Positions 1-11,647 are shown, counted from the first letter of the stretch. The stretch: 64,000 bases of DNA from Umbilicaria muhlenbergii (GCA_000611775.1 KK106981.1:8727431-8791430); one strand, 5' to 3'. Translations and numbers: made by a program. Notes: a model not told the origin generated them from the sequence alone.

Positions 1-390
1 ATTCATGAGTAAACTTCATTATCAGTTTCTTTAATCATCATGATTAATTTTTGATTCTGATTTTAATTTTAATTTTAATTCTGATTCTGATTCTGGTTCT
101 GTGAGAATCTGAATTCAGAATTCATTCAGGATGTCTTATGACAGAAGATAAAAAAAAAGATAAAAATAATATTAAAATTATGCAAATTTTAAATTAATGC
201 ATGTGTTTTGACAGCTGACATTTAGTTACAGAGAAGAATTCTCATCTAAGAAGCAAAAGAAGGAAAGAGCACAAAAGTTAAAATCTTTATGTGCATGTTA
301 AACTCATTAATTTAATCACTGTTAACTCATTCAGTCATTCAGTTCAGTACAATGTTCAGTTTAATAACATATTTAAATGTAAACCTGACA
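1..390 (-). mobile_element. Family A LTR retrotransposon, minus copy, partial (A-rev2)
   Basis: This is the 5' end of a family A Ty3/gypsy fossil lying on the minus strand, cut by the left window edge. Bases 170-390 match the family A LTR seen six more times in the window, and bases 1-169 match the leader and gag start that follow that LTR in A2 and A3. At 390 the LTR ends in CCTGACA and the sequence switches to the pol of another family (D-rev), so this copy is inserted in D-rev. The rest lies outside the window. It looks heavily decayed. Confidence 0.8.
170..390 (-). repeat. Family A LTR (5' LTR of A-rev2)
   Basis: About 221 bp, reverse orientation, aligned by eye to the LTRs at 14076-14309, 17455-17684, 17771-18010, 23786-24026, 43529-43758 and 46624-46857. 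It ends in CCTGACA, the complement of the family A start TGTCAGG. Confidence 0.8.
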
Positions 391-1589
391 ACTTCTTCAC
401 ATTCATAAATCTTTATAAATTATTATGATTAGTCAACATCTTTATAATATGACAACTGCCTTCAAGGTAATGATGTCAGTGTTTAAATATTATAACAATA
501 ACAAGAAGCTTCTGATCATGAGTTTTATATTAAATTTCTGAAGGAGTCAACTTTCTTAATTAAAATGCAATTAAATGTCACTCTTCATTATTTAATAACT
601 GAAACAGGATATCAATTAATTTAATGATTAATGCATTAATTTTCACTTATATTCATAACTTTGAATTAAAGTGAATTAAGATGAGTGCCTTTATAAAGAT
701 TTTATAAAGCTGATCAAACACCTTCTTTGTATCAAGTAAGAATTTAAAAGGTTTTAATTTCTTTTTATTCTTGTTATCTTTTATAAGGGTTGTCAAAAAG
801 GCTGTAACTTGTGAATAACACTTAATAAAGTGTTTATAAAAGTTTATAAAGCTCAGGAAGACTTGTACTTTCTGAAAAGTTTTTAATACTAATCAATCTC
901 ATATAATATTCACTCATCATGAATTTATCACTATGTTATCAGTGAAGATGATAAACTTTAAAAATTTTTACCTTGATAATAAAGAATTCACACTTCTTAA
1001 AGTTCATATAAAGTTGAAATCAGTGAAGTCAATTTAATATTTTTTTAATATACTCTCAGTGTTCTGCTAATAATTCTGAGTATATAAGGATGTTGTTTAA
1101 ATAAATAATACAAAAGATATTTATAAGTCTTATTAATACTTTATTGATGTAAGCTTGAAATGTAGCTAAAGCATTGATCAAGTTAAAAGGTATGATTATA
1201 TACTTAAAATGATTGTAACATGTGCAGAACACTGTTTTTCATTTATTATTCTTTTTTATATGAATATAATAATAAATATCCTTCAGATCTAGCTTCATAA
1301 ATAACTTAACTTCATTAAACTGATTCAGCATCTTATTTATAAGAGGTAATAAGTGTTTATTTTTAATAATCACCTTGTTTAACCTCCTGTAATTAACATA
1401 TAAACACAACTCTTCATCTTTCTTTGAAACAAAAAGAATGAGTGCCTCTGCAGAGCTCATGAAATAATGAATTCAACCTTTCATTAAAGTGTTATTCAAG
1501 TATTCCCGTAGCACCCTTAGCTCAGTATTGAAGAGATTATATAAAAAGTCATAAGATGAGTCTTTGTCATTCAAATCAATCATATGATC
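391..1589 (-). pseudogene. D-rev pol remnant: RT and RNase H
   Basis: Reads on the minus strand as a Ty3/gypsy reverse transcriptase followed by the start of RNase H. The clearest part is at about 1239-1460, where the peptide contains the core RT stretches LILFVSKKD and YRRLNKVIIKN and matches the D-fwd copy at about 56110-56330. The stretch 391-1000 matches D-fwd RNase H sequence at about 56700-57150. The RT side ends abruptly at the E insertion (1589/1590), and D reading resumes at 12511. A broken fossil. Confidence 0.85.
1585..1589. repeat. Target-site duplication of E, left copy (TGATC)
   Basis: TGATC directly precedes the E LTR and recurs directly after the other E LTR at 12511-12515. 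The 5-bp size is the usual one for Ty3/gypsy integrases. Both copies lie in D-rev sequence that is contiguous in D-fwd. Confidence 0.85.
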
Positions 1590-1867
1590 TGTAAGGGGCT
1601 GAGTGTATGATGATCATCATATAGGTGTTGAACGGGGTGTCATAAGCAATATAATCATAAAAGAGTTAATGTAGTGATTATACATCTTCTACTCAGTGAC
1701 AAAATTGATCACTGAGAAAGCAGGTTTCTGAACCTCCTTGTGAAGAGTTTTACTTGATGTCAAGGCGCTAGGCGCTGAGTCATCATGTTTATATAATGTT
1801 GTACTATAGTGTCATACTATAGTGTTGTACTTGTCATATTATCATACTATTATATGATGACCTGACA
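1590..1867 (-). repeat. E LTR (3' LTR)
   Basis: Begins TGTAAGGGG and ends CCTGACA on the plus strand. It contains short internal repeats built on ACTATAGTGT and CATACTAT at about 1798-1850. Matched end to end by 12232-12510. Confidence 0.85.
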
Positions 1868-2129
1868 CAGCATTCCTCTTCTCATGATGCTGTCCCTGAG
1901 GTCAACTGAATGCTCATAAACCTCATTATGATGTCATAACAGTTGAGGTTGTAGGGTGATCACATGAGACTGCATTAAGATAAGACTGATCATGTGCTTT
2001 TATTTAATTGTGATGATATTACACCTGGCAGTAAGTTCTTCTTCATAACATAAACATCAAGATCATGTTTACTGTAAGTTTAAAATACCTCTTTCTTGTG
2101 TTTATTCTTCATCATTTATTCTTCATCAT
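1868..2129. other. E 3' region between LTR and hAT-like insertion
   Basis: AT-rich sequence that continues past the hAT-like element at 2810. It includes the pyrimidine run next to the LTR (1871-1883). I see no coding signal here. Confidence 0.5.
2122..2129. repeat. 8-bp target-site duplication, left copy (TTCATCAT)
   Basis: TTCATCAT flanks the element on the left and again at 2802-2809. An 8-bp duplication is typical of the hAT superfamily. Confidence 0.85.
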
Positions 2130-2801
2130 TAGGCTGTCACCGCGGGTCAGGGCGACACTGAGTCAGGCTGGGTCAGGCCGGGTCAGGTGACAGTGTCTCA
2201 GTGATTTTGAACTCACCTTGACGTGTCAGGTCAGGGCGGGTAATGAAGGCAGACACTGAGGGTAATTAGGACACTGAGAGCCGCAATAATTAGGGCTAAA
2301 CCCTTCCATAATTTAATATATTATAGAACTCAACGCGCCCGTCAATTCTATGCAAAAATCATCAAGAACGGATCGCTGCGCATTAAGTTATGTGAGTTTG
2401 AAAGTTGACACTTTCGTCAAGTTGATTGATTGACGATGTTCGCCACCCTGAACTTCAAACCCACACAACGCAATGCGCCGCGATCCGTTTTTGATGATTT
2501 TTGCATCAAATTGACGGGCGCATTAAGCTCTACAATTCAATAGAGTTGCAAAGAAATCAAGTCGCAATGTCATATTTAATAAGGGCATTACCTTGCGGCC
2601 TTATCTATTTTTTGAAGTTCGCGGCTCAAAAATTAAAGTTTAGCGCGCGGGAGTTAACCTAATTGAGTTAGTTCAGTGTCTATGTGGGTACCTCAGGGTT
2701 GACCCGGTTGGCCACTGGATACCGGGTCCGTGGAGGGGCTGAACCCGTGGGTCAGGTCTTTGACCATGAACCTGGCCTGACCTGACCCAAATGACAGCCT
2801 A
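2130..2801. mobile_element. Non-autonomous hAT-like element, 672 bp, with internal palindrome
   Basis: Starts TAGGCTGTCA and ends TGACAGCCTA, a 10-bp perfect terminal inverted repeat followed by imperfect GGGTCAGG-rich matches. It is flanked by the 8-bp duplication TTCATCAT. It is much richer in G, C and CpG than its surroundings, so it has suffered less of the C-to-T decay and is probably a young insertion in E. No transposase reading is visible. Subterminal regions are full of GGGTCAGG-like motifs on both strands, as in many non-autonomous hAT elements. I infer the superfamily only from duplication size and terminal structure. Confidence 0.8.
2333..2522. repeat. Internal inverted repeat of the hAT-like element
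   Basis: Arms of about 70 bp at 2333-2402 and 2454-2522 are near-perfect reverse complements, including CGCCCGTCAATT / AATTGACGGGCG and ATGATTTTTGCAT. They are separated by about 51 bp. As RNA or single-stranded DNA this would form a long hairpin. Confidence 0.8.
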
Positions 2802-2809
2802 TTCATCAT

Positions 2810-4091
2810 TTGTATTATGATATGTTGTTGTACATCTCATGACTTTTTCACAGCTCATTGAGTGATCTGATAACTTCATGATGTCATTCTCATTGCAGAG
2901 GTGTTCATCTCATAAAGGAAGTGTTATGAAGCTTGCAACTCATGCTTCATTTGCAGTGTCATACTCTCTGTCATACTCATATGAATGCTAACATGATATA
3001 TAGTCAATCAATATTTGAATAATTGAACTCATGATCATGAACAACAGTGAAGACCTGCCTTCACTGAGCAAGCCTGTCAATCTTCAAGCTCAGTGTGATG
3101 AGGAGGGCTCTGAGGTGTTGTCATCAACAGATGAGCTCATGATGATTGACATCTTCAAAAAAAGATGAGAAAGCAAAAAAGGAAAATGATCTGTTCAACA
3201 TCTGAAGAGGGCTTAATATTTATCTTCAGATGACATCTTCAACAGAGAGTTTTACTTTATGTGATGTCATGATGATACCTTGCTGCCAGCTCATGTGCAG
3301 CAGGCTCATCATCATGAGCATGTGATTTAAGAGAACCTCAATCACATGTTGTTAAGTACTGCTCACTGTGACTCTTGCAGAAAGGCTGAGGTTGATCAGT
3401 GCTTCATGTCACAAGTTAATTCAGCCTGTACTCATTACATGTCACTCTGCAACCCTCATGATTAATGCATGATGAAGTCTCTGATCATCACTGCTTTAAT
3501 CTCTGAAAGCTCTGATATTGTTGTCCTGCATGCACATGTTTATGATGATTAAAGGAGTGATGACACATCATAAGTCTGTCTTCCTTAATCCCCTTTTGTT
3601 TTGTTTAGTATGACAAAGTATCATACTTTATGTCATACTTTATGTTGTACTTTTGTCATACTTTAGCATTGCTAACTAATCATAATATTCAATGACTGAT
3701 TATCAGATCCTCACGTCATCATCTTTTATTAATCATTATTAACACTCTTCACATCTTTCACAGTCACTTCTCAATATGAGTTTCTTGACTCTCTTAAGGT
3801 TGAAATGTGTTAATTCAGTAATTCTGAGAAGCTCATTCAAGTTCTCACTGTCTTATTGAAAAGCACTGCTCATACTCTCTGCATTCTCAATACTCATTAA
3901 TCTCATCATCATCAAGAGTATATCAAACTCTGTGAGCAGCATCATGTTGAGGAGATAAGATTAAAGACTTCATTAAACAGTGAAGAAGAAAATGAGATGA
4001 TGAAGTAATAATTAACAATGAAATTATTTTCTCATTTCAACATCTGTATCATGCACATGTGACTCATAGTGTTTCTTATAAAAAGTAACAT
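2810..4091 (+). pseudogene. E 3' accessory region, antisense to pol, cysteine-pair motif
   Basis: This 1.3-kb stretch lies between the E integrase side and the E 3' LTR. On the plus strand (antisense to E pol) one frame at 3367-3450 has cysteines at codon starts 3367, 3376, 3400, 3427 and 3448, reading CDSCRKAEVDQC then SACTHYMSLC. Comparable cysteine-pair readings sit antisense in the matching place of elements C (38481-38600) and D-fwd (59876-59968). The function is not known; a zinc-binding cluster is an inference. Tandem CATACTTT-like repeats lie at about 3608-3668. The region is decayed. Confidence 0.45.
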
Positions 4092-5103
4092 CATCAGCAA
4101 TTTAGCAAGTTAGCTCTGAGTTAGTTTTTAACACTTTGAGCGCTCTGAGCTTCTGATCTCATGTCTCAGCTAACAGCCGCTCTTAGCACCCTTTGAGCGC
4201 TTTGAGCTCAACCTTAAATCTTGAGCGAAACATCAAAATTTTGTGATAAAAAAACAGTTATTAAAACAATTGTTTAAACAAGTACACACACAGTGTTATA
4301 ATAACAGTAAAACTTTTGCTAAAATTCACTTTTCTGCAATAAAAAATCATGATTTGTTGAGTCTGAAAGCACTGTATAAGTGTTGAGTTCTGAATATTTA
4401 AAGAACTTCAAGATTTTCATCACTTAAAAATCTACACACTTTAATAACTTTTGCACCTCAACAGATATGAAGAAACTTTCAATGCATAAATTATAAAAAA
4501 CAGTATTCTCTATTAATGTTAAACTAAAAGTTGCTTCATAACTGCTGTTGTTGGTAAGTTATATTTAATTCAAGTTTTCAACAGCGAAAAATCTTTCAAA
4601 AAAAGTCACATACTTTGAATAACTATTGCGCTTTTATACTTATGATATAACTTTCAATTTATAAGTTTTAGAGAAGAAGATTAATAAATAGACTTTTAAT
4701 GACTTTTTGAATAACTCAACAACAACAACACATAAAAAGAAAGTTTGTATAAGAAAACTCTTAAACAGCTTATTCTCTACAACTTATAAACTGAAAGTTA
4801 TATTATAAGTATAAAAGCGCAATAGTTATTCAATATGCTAATATATTTATAATTAGTTAAAAGTTTTTTAATTCATAACTATTGCAAATTAAAACTTATG
4901 AAGAAATCTTTAGTTTGTAAAGTGTACAGAATAAAAAGATTTAAAACTTTTCAATAAAAAGTTTTTTATTATTCATGAAGGTATAATAGTTATTTAAAGT
5001 GTAAGATTTGTATGAGCTCATTTACTGCTCAGAGAGTGCTCTGAGCGCATAAAGTACTATTAACTAAAACCTTATTTTTGAGTGGGCTGTCAAGTTGTGA
5101 ATG
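4092..5103. mobile_element. X1: foldback TIR element, 1012 bp, in E
   Basis: The same sequence recurs inverted at 45509-46221 in A3, so both ends are defined by comparison: CATCAGCAATTTAGC at one end and TTGTGAATG at the other. The two ends are imperfect inverted repeats over about 60 bp, including ACTTTGAGCGCTCTGAGC against ACTTTATGCGCTCAGAGC. No coding sequence is visible. I could not settle the target duplication (a 2-bp TA-type duplication is possible), so the superfamily is open. Probably a non-autonomous DNA transposon. Confidence 0.7.
4617..4831. repeat. Internal palindrome of X1
   Basis: Arms at about 4617-4682 and 4768-4831 are near-perfect reverse complements (GAATAACTATTGCGCTTTTA against TAAAAGCGCAATAGTTATTC), separated by about 85 bp. 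This is a second inverted structure inside the element, in addition to its terminal repeats. Confidence 0.8.
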
Positions 5104-6690
5104 ATAGTTGTCATAACTCCTGTTATATTCTTGTCATAGAGCACAGTCTTCATCATAGAAGATCAAGTTAACAAGGCTGACAAAGTTTTTAATAATCACA
5201 TCATACAGCTCACCTGAATTTCAGCTTGTCAAAGTTGTCAACATGAAATTTTCACATTTTTGCCTTTACATTACAGATGAAGCATGTTGACTTTCATGTG
5301 TCATCTCACACCTGATTCATCAGTTTTTATTTAATGAGGTATTGAAGCCTGCTGTCATGAATATGATTATTCACAATTGCCTCAACTTCTTACTCATCAT
5401 TTTAATTAAGTAGTAGGTCTTTTCCTGTTAATGCAGAGAACACATGACATGTGCCTTGAAATAACTTCAAGAGAGTGATGTTGAATATGTTATAAATATT
5501 TTGATCCTCTGAGAGGTCAAGTTCATATGATGATCAACTTATCACACATCATGAATATCTTAAATGAGTTGAGTTTTTTTCAATGCAGTTTCTTCATCTG
5601 CTTGTTCACTGACACATTCTTTTTATTAATCAGTATTAAATCACCTTCTTTGAATATTATCTCTGTTCAGTGCTGATTATAATAATTTGCATACATTTTA
5701 TTAACCTGTCATAACTGCTCTTGAGTTGTTGCAATTTAATCTTGAAGCTACTGTGCATCTGCATAAAGTCTTATTTGTTTATGTGAGTGCTGTATAAGCA
5801 GTTTACTTAAGCTCATCTGAGGGTCTCACTTTAAGTTAAGCTGAAAGAGGCTCTTTCCTGTAGCAGCATGTATGAAGTTGTTGTATGAGAATTTCATGCA
5901 GAGTAAAAGCTTCACTCAGTTCTCTTGCTGCTTATTAATGAATATGTATAAATATGTCTTCAGAGACTGATTCTGTCTCTTTGTTTAACTGTCAATTTGC
6001 AGGTAAAAAGCTGTTGACATGTTATAACAGCACTGCATATGAAAGCAGAAGTTAATTTATTACTCTGATGTAAAAAACTTATCTCTGTCTGTGATTAAGA
6101 CTTTTAATACATCATGATGCTTAATAATATCTTGAACAAACACTTTAATAAAGTCAGCAATCAACATTATCTTCTGTATAAGAATATAATGAGTCATTTT
6201 AATCAACTTATCAATTATGATGAGGATTGAATCTCATGTCATACTTTCATATGTGCTGCTTAGTGACAGGTTCATAATAAAGTTCATTGTCATTATATGT
6301 CATAACTCAGTTGAGACTGACAATGAGTTTAATAACTTGTATGACTTGTGATGAGATGACTTCACCTTTTGACATTTAACATAATCATGACAGTAACATC
6401 ATATGTCTCTGACAGTGTCAAGTCAATTATATAATCACTGCATTAATTTTGCAGTTCTTGACTTCTTGAAATGACCTGCAAAAACATCATTATGAAATTG
6501 ACTGATTGCTGCATTGTGAAGAGCAGAGTTCTGCAGAATGTAGATTTTATCATTATAATATATGACATTCTCAATTTCCTCTCAATATTTTATTATATCA
6601 GAGAGTATTGTCATCATATTTGTCATTTTTGACTCAGTCAAGTTGTTTTTATTCTTAAGAGGGGTAGCTAATTCCTGTCATACTCATCAT
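5104..6690 (-). pseudogene. E integrase remnant
   Basis: Minus-strand reading downstream of RNase H. At about 6350-6570 it resembles an H2C2 zinc-binding integrase N-terminus with a HNDVFAGHF-like stretch. At 5600-6300 it resembles the integrase core, including ITDRDKFF and an FHMQ...STAF segment. From 5560 to 5104 the C-terminal part fades into unrecognised sequence next to X1. Host range and activity cannot be judged. A broken fossil. Confidence 0.75.
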
Positions 6691-6950
6691 ACTAAACCGT
6701 CTTTTGACTGTTCAGTATGAATCATATGTTCAAGTTGTTTAATAGATATTTTTATATAAGCTGTTATCTCCTCATTTAGAGGTGAGTGAGTAGACATGAG
6801 CTGAAGCACTTCAACAGTGTCAGCAGAAGAAGTGTTATCCTTAATTTAAAAATTAATAAAAACATGACTTGCATCATCATTCATAATTACAATGCTTGCT
6901 GTGTTATTTTTAATTAAGTGCTGCTCAGGTTCTGCATACTCAGGTTTTCT

Positions 6951-7420
6951 CATTTAGTCATGATTTACTTCTTAAGTATATAAGTCATGAACTGTTGATG
7001 TTTTAATCATATTATCAGCTTCAGTATTCATCATATTAATATATTCATCACGGCTTGCTTCTTAAGCATGTAGGCCACAGACTGCTGATGTTTCAGTCAT
7101 GTCATCAACTTTAATATATGTCATATTAAGATATTCATCACGGCTTGCTTTCTGAGCATGTAGGTCACGGACTGCTGATGTTTTAATTATATCACTGACT
7201 TCAGTATTCATTGTATTGATATATTCATCATGATTTACTTCTTCTTGAGTAGATAAGTTCTGCATCACTGATGTTTCAATGAGCTCATTATCTTCAATAT
7301 TCATTATATTGATATTATATTCATCATGGTTTATTTCTTAAGCATGCAGGTTATATACTGTTGATGTTTTAATTGTATCACTGTCTTCAATATTTGTTGT
7401 ACTGATAATATTTATTATAA
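6951..7420 (-). repeat. 90-bp tandem repeat inside E pol (about 5 units)
   Basis: The motif ATATTCATCA recurs at 7041, 7131, 7221 and 7317, spacing 90, 90 and 96 bp, and a related unit starts near 6951. On the minus strand the units read as about 30-residue repeats around ETSAVRDLHAQ and DEYLNM. The array lies between RNase H and integrase, where Ty3/gypsy elements usually have a short linker. Acidic, probably unstructured; role unknown. Confidence 0.75.
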
Positions 7421-9750
7421 TAAATATGATGTTCTTCTGTTGTAGCTTCTGTTGTACTGTCATTGACTGCAGTGTTATTACAGCAAGTGTGTATAATTTC
7501 TTCTGTACTGATTTATAATCCTCACTTCTCAAGTGAAAGGATTGTTGCATTATTTCAGCAACAGTTGAGGTACTGACAGTCTTTAATAATTCATAATTAA
7601 GCTGTTTTAATAAATCATCAGCAGAGTTCTTCTTGCCTTCTTAATATGTAACTTTAAAGTCATATTTAACAAGCTTCTCAGCTCATTTGAGTTGTCTTTA
7701 TGTGAGGTTTAAGGTAGTCATGAATCAAACAAGGTTTGCATGATCAGTCAGTATGACAATTTAATGTTTAGCACCCTGACAGTAGTGCTGTCAATGATGC
7801 ATGACTTTCATGATAACAAGGAGCTCTTGCACATCTGTATTATATCAGATTTTAGTATTTAGCAGCTTCTTGCTGTAATAAGTAATTAATAATCAGTGCA
7901 ATTGACTGTCAACCTCAAAGTGTTGTGTTAAGATTTCATTAATTATGAATTCAGAGGCGTCTGTTTCAACTTTCATGAGTTTGTTTTCATCAAAGTAGTG
8001 TAATAATGAAGCACTCATGAAGGTTTTCTTCAGAGCATTAAATGCTTTCAATGCAGCTTCTGAAAGTGAAAAAAAGGCAGGTACAACATTTTCTTATTGT
8101 AGTTTTCCTTTGACTTATGAATTGCATGCTGAATACCCTGTACTGAATCTTCACAATGAGGTCAGGTTGTTTCACTTTCTTTTAATAATAATTTGTTGAG
8201 ATTGAAGAGAAGAGAATGATATATCTTTAATCTTCTTTTTATTCTTTCCTGTTTTCAGAAGATTTAACAGCAGCGCTGTTATACAAAAATAATCTTTTAT
8301 GAATCTTCAGAAGAAGTTCACAAAGCTTAAAAAGACTTGCAGTTCATGAATGTTCTCTGAGAGTAATTATTCTTCAACAGCATGAATTCTTTCTGAACTC
8401 ATATATATGCCTTTAATATTAATTTTAAATCCTAGAAAGTTCACTTCTGTTGCATTAAATGAGCATTTGCTGATCTTAAGGTAAAGATTATAACATTATA
8501 ATGTAATTAATACTTGTTGTACATGCTCCTCATGCTCAGATTCATCTTTGCTGAAGATCAGGATATCATCTAAATAAATCACATAAATTATATTAAGGAA
8601 CTCATCAAGAGTCTTATCAATGAATGCCTGAAACATAGCAGGAGCGTTCATGAGATCAAAAAACATAATGAGATATTCATACAGTTCAAATCATGTTTGA
8701 AAAGTTGTTTTTCACTCATCTTCAGCCTTGATCTGTACTTGATTATATGTATTCTTGCAGTTCAGCTTTATGAATTTCTTGACTCTCTGCAGACAGTTCA
8801 ACATATCTGATATAAATAATAATGAGTAGTAATTTTTAATGATAATATTGTTTAAGTGTTTATAATCAATGATTAGTCATAAGCTGCTGTCTGATTTTGA
8901 TACAAACATAACAGGTGAAGCTGCAGATGATATTAATTTACAAATTATGCCTGTCTTCATAACATCATTTAAATATACCTTCAGTACATTGAGTTCAGCT
9001 GAAAACATTAAGTATAACTTTCTGAATGAAGGTTGCTGCTCTGATTTCAAGTTAATGACATGATCATATGAATCTCTCTCAAGTAAAGACTGCTTCTCAA
9101 CTACTTAAAATATGTCTGTGAAGTCATGATATTCAGGTGATAATGTGTTGTACACATTGTTACCTCTGTCATACTGTAATGAGTTCATCTGAAGGGTATA
9201 TTTTTTCATATCAGTCACTAGATCCGCCGGCTCTATAAAGTGATCAGTAATGATGAAGTTGTTCATACATAAAATATTCTTTAACATGTTCTTTTCACTG
9301 ATGATGAATATATGACATGTGATAATATGTCTTGACTTCCTTCATAGGAATTTACCTGAGTTTGCATGAACTAAAAATGATAGCCTGAGGATAACAGAAG
9401 CTGATGTGTTGTCTTATGTGATAAAAAAGCAATTGCTATAGTGATAAGATTAATCATCAGTGTTGTACACTGTAATCATCAGTATGACAGACTCTGATAG
9501 CTCAATCATATTACTTCATACATTGCCTTGAGCCTCATAAGATTCAGTTGATAGGAACAGCTTATTGATAATATTTCATGTGATTGTATTACCCTGACTG
9601 CTGTTGTTGATAATATATGAATATTGTGAGGATTTGCTCATCATATCACTCATTATCATTATGTGCAGTTTTACCTCTAGTTGCCCTGATATCAGATGTG
9701 AGATATCATCAATAATTAATAATAAAGCAAACTGAAGGTGATCTGCAAGT
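7421..9750 (-). pseudogene. E pol remnant: protease, RT and RNase H
   Basis: Minus-strand reading in the usual order: protease-like sequence at about 9150-9750, RT at about 8400-9080 and RNase H at about 7560-8230. RNase H includes the TDASEF-like strand and an HYFDEN context, followed by the LTDHANL region. RT resembles the other gypsy elements here but is a separate family. Broken many times. Confidence 0.8.
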
Positions 9751-10595
9751 CATTTATTCATATTAACTGCAGTGAAGACGGCTGTAGATTATTTAATCAT
9801 ACAATCATTTGTTCAATGACTGATGACTTCACATTTAATGCAGAGACTTGCTGACTTTTGTGCATTTATTTCATTCCTTGAGATGAAGTCTTCTTGTCAG
9901 CATGAGGAGGTTATGAATATTTATGTCATCATTATAATTGCTTCTTCAGTGATTAATATATGATTGAGATTCTGTCTCTGATTGCAGTCACTTTCATGAT
10001 AAAAACCTCATGAGTTGTTTCCTCTTTTACAGCTGAATTGAGTAAATTGAGTGCAGATTGTTTATTGTTCAGTGAGGAATTCTTTTCTGTCATAGTATGA
10101 TATCTGTGTCATACTTTTGTCATTATTATCAGTTTTGTTTTAATGATCCTTTTTGGTGTCTGAGCGGCTTCAGAATGATTCATGATTAATAATAATGTCA
10201 AGATGTGCTGAGATTTCCTGCATTAACTGTCTTGCAACCTGCGTTAAATCTTAATGTCATAATTTAATTAAAACATGATGTGAAAGTCTTAATTATTAAT
10301 GATCTCAAATGAGCATCTCACTGATTTCCTTGTGTGAGGTTAAAAGAAAGCAGTAAAGTTCTGATAATTTATCATATCAGAAGGTGATTATATCATGATT
10401 ACAAAATTCAACTGCATTAAAGATGATGATATTTTATTCATTCATGTTTTCACTGAGAAATAAGTTCTTCTTCAGCATCTTCAGATAATTATTATAAATG
10501 ATTTAAATGTGATCATGCTGCTCCTTCTGCTTTCATCAGTCACTCATGACTGTTTTCTCTAGGTAGATGCCTGCTCAGATGATGAAATCTCATTC

Positions 10596-10603
10596 AGTAA
10601 AAA
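10596..10603. repeat. Probable 8-bp duplication of M1, left copy
   Basis: AGTAAAAA on the left matches AGTAGAGA at 11648-11655 on the right except for two A/G differences, consistent with a decayed 8-bp duplication. Confidence 0.6.
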
Positions 10604-11647
10604 TACACTGCATCATGAGTTGAGTTTGAGTTGAGTTTTGACTATTGTGACTCAACTCAGACTGAGTTGAGTCACACTGAGTTTGGGTTGGGTTTTTCAC
10701 TGGGTAACACAGTTCAAGTTCACGTATATGACTCATTCAAACAGCTTTCAAAACGGCTTTGATGACGGCCTCAAAGAACAGCTTTCAAAACGGCCTCAAA
10801 AAACAGCTTTCAAAACAGCCTCAAAAAACAGCTTTCAAAACAGCCTCAAAAAACAGCTTTCAAAACAGCCTCAAAAAACAGCTTTCAAAACAGCCTCAAA
10901 AAACAGCTTTCAAAACAGCCTCAAAAAACAGCTTTCAAAACAGCCTCAAAAAACAGCTTTCAAAACAGCCTCAAAAAACAGCTTTCAAAACAGCCTCAAA
11001 AAACAGCTTTCAAAACAGCCTCAAAAAACAGCTTTCAAAACAGCCTCAAAAAACAGCTTTCAAAACAGCCTCAAAAAACAGCTTTCAAAACAGCCTCAAA
11101 AAACAGCTTTCAAAACAGCCTCAAAAAACAGCTTTCAAAACAGCCTCAAAAAACAGCTTTCAAAACAGCCTCAAAAAACAGCTTTCAAAACAGCCTCAAA
11201 AAACAGCTTTCAAAACAGCCTCAAAAAACAGCTTTCAAAACAGCCTCAAAAAACAGCTTTCAAAACAGCTTTGATGACAGCTTCAAAGAACAGCTTTCAA
11301 AACAGCTTTCAAAACAGCTTCAATGACAGCCTTAAAAAGCGGCTTTCAAAACAGCCTTGAAAAACAGCTTTCAAAACAGCTTTCAAAATGACTTTGATGA
11401 CGGCCTCAAAAAATGACCTTGAAAATGACTTGAGAAGGCATCTTTTGAACTGACTTTTTTAACTATCATAAAGACTATCATAACTATTTGTATGTACTGA
11501 GTTAACTCAGAATTTTCTGAGTTTGAGTTAAATGAGTTGAGTTTTTTCTGGGTTGAGTTTCAACATGTATAACTCACCTCAAAACTCAACCCAAACTCAA
11601 CTCAAACCCAAACCCACTGGGTAAAACCCAACTCATGATGCAGCGTA
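10604..11647. mobile_element. M1: hAT-like MITE, 1044 bp, with expanded internal array
   Basis: The ends are TACACTGCATCATGAGTT and AACTCATGATGCAGCGTA. They are decayed versions of the perfect terminal repeat TACGCTGCACCATGGGTT shown by M2. Next to each end are TGGGTT/TGAGTT-rich blocks. The centre is a purine/AC-rich repeat field. Long plus-strand open frames across 10683-11360 are a by-product of the array, which has no stop in any of three frames. Among the three copies M1 is the longest and shows the most C-to-T change in its arms, so it is probably the oldest insertion. No transposase. Confidence 0.85.
10779..11253. repeat. 25-bp minisatellite, 19 units, 18 identical
   Basis: The unit is a 12-mer (CAGCTTTCAAAA) followed by a 13-mer (CAGCCTCAAAAAA). 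Unit 1 at 10779-10803 has one difference; units 2 to 19 (10804-11253) look identical. M2 and M3 contain the same 12/13-mer building blocks but no such array. The perfect uniformity contrasts with the decay around it. Confidence 0.95.

Noticed and set aside
10779-11253. CRISPR-like array
   Set aside because: Units are contiguous with no spacers, in a eukaryotic transposon context. It is a minisatellite.
10683-11360. Long open frames (225 and 171 residues) over the M1 array
   Set aside because: Two frames of the same 25-bp repeat are open because 25 is not a multiple of 3 and the unit has no stop in any frame. No gene evidence.
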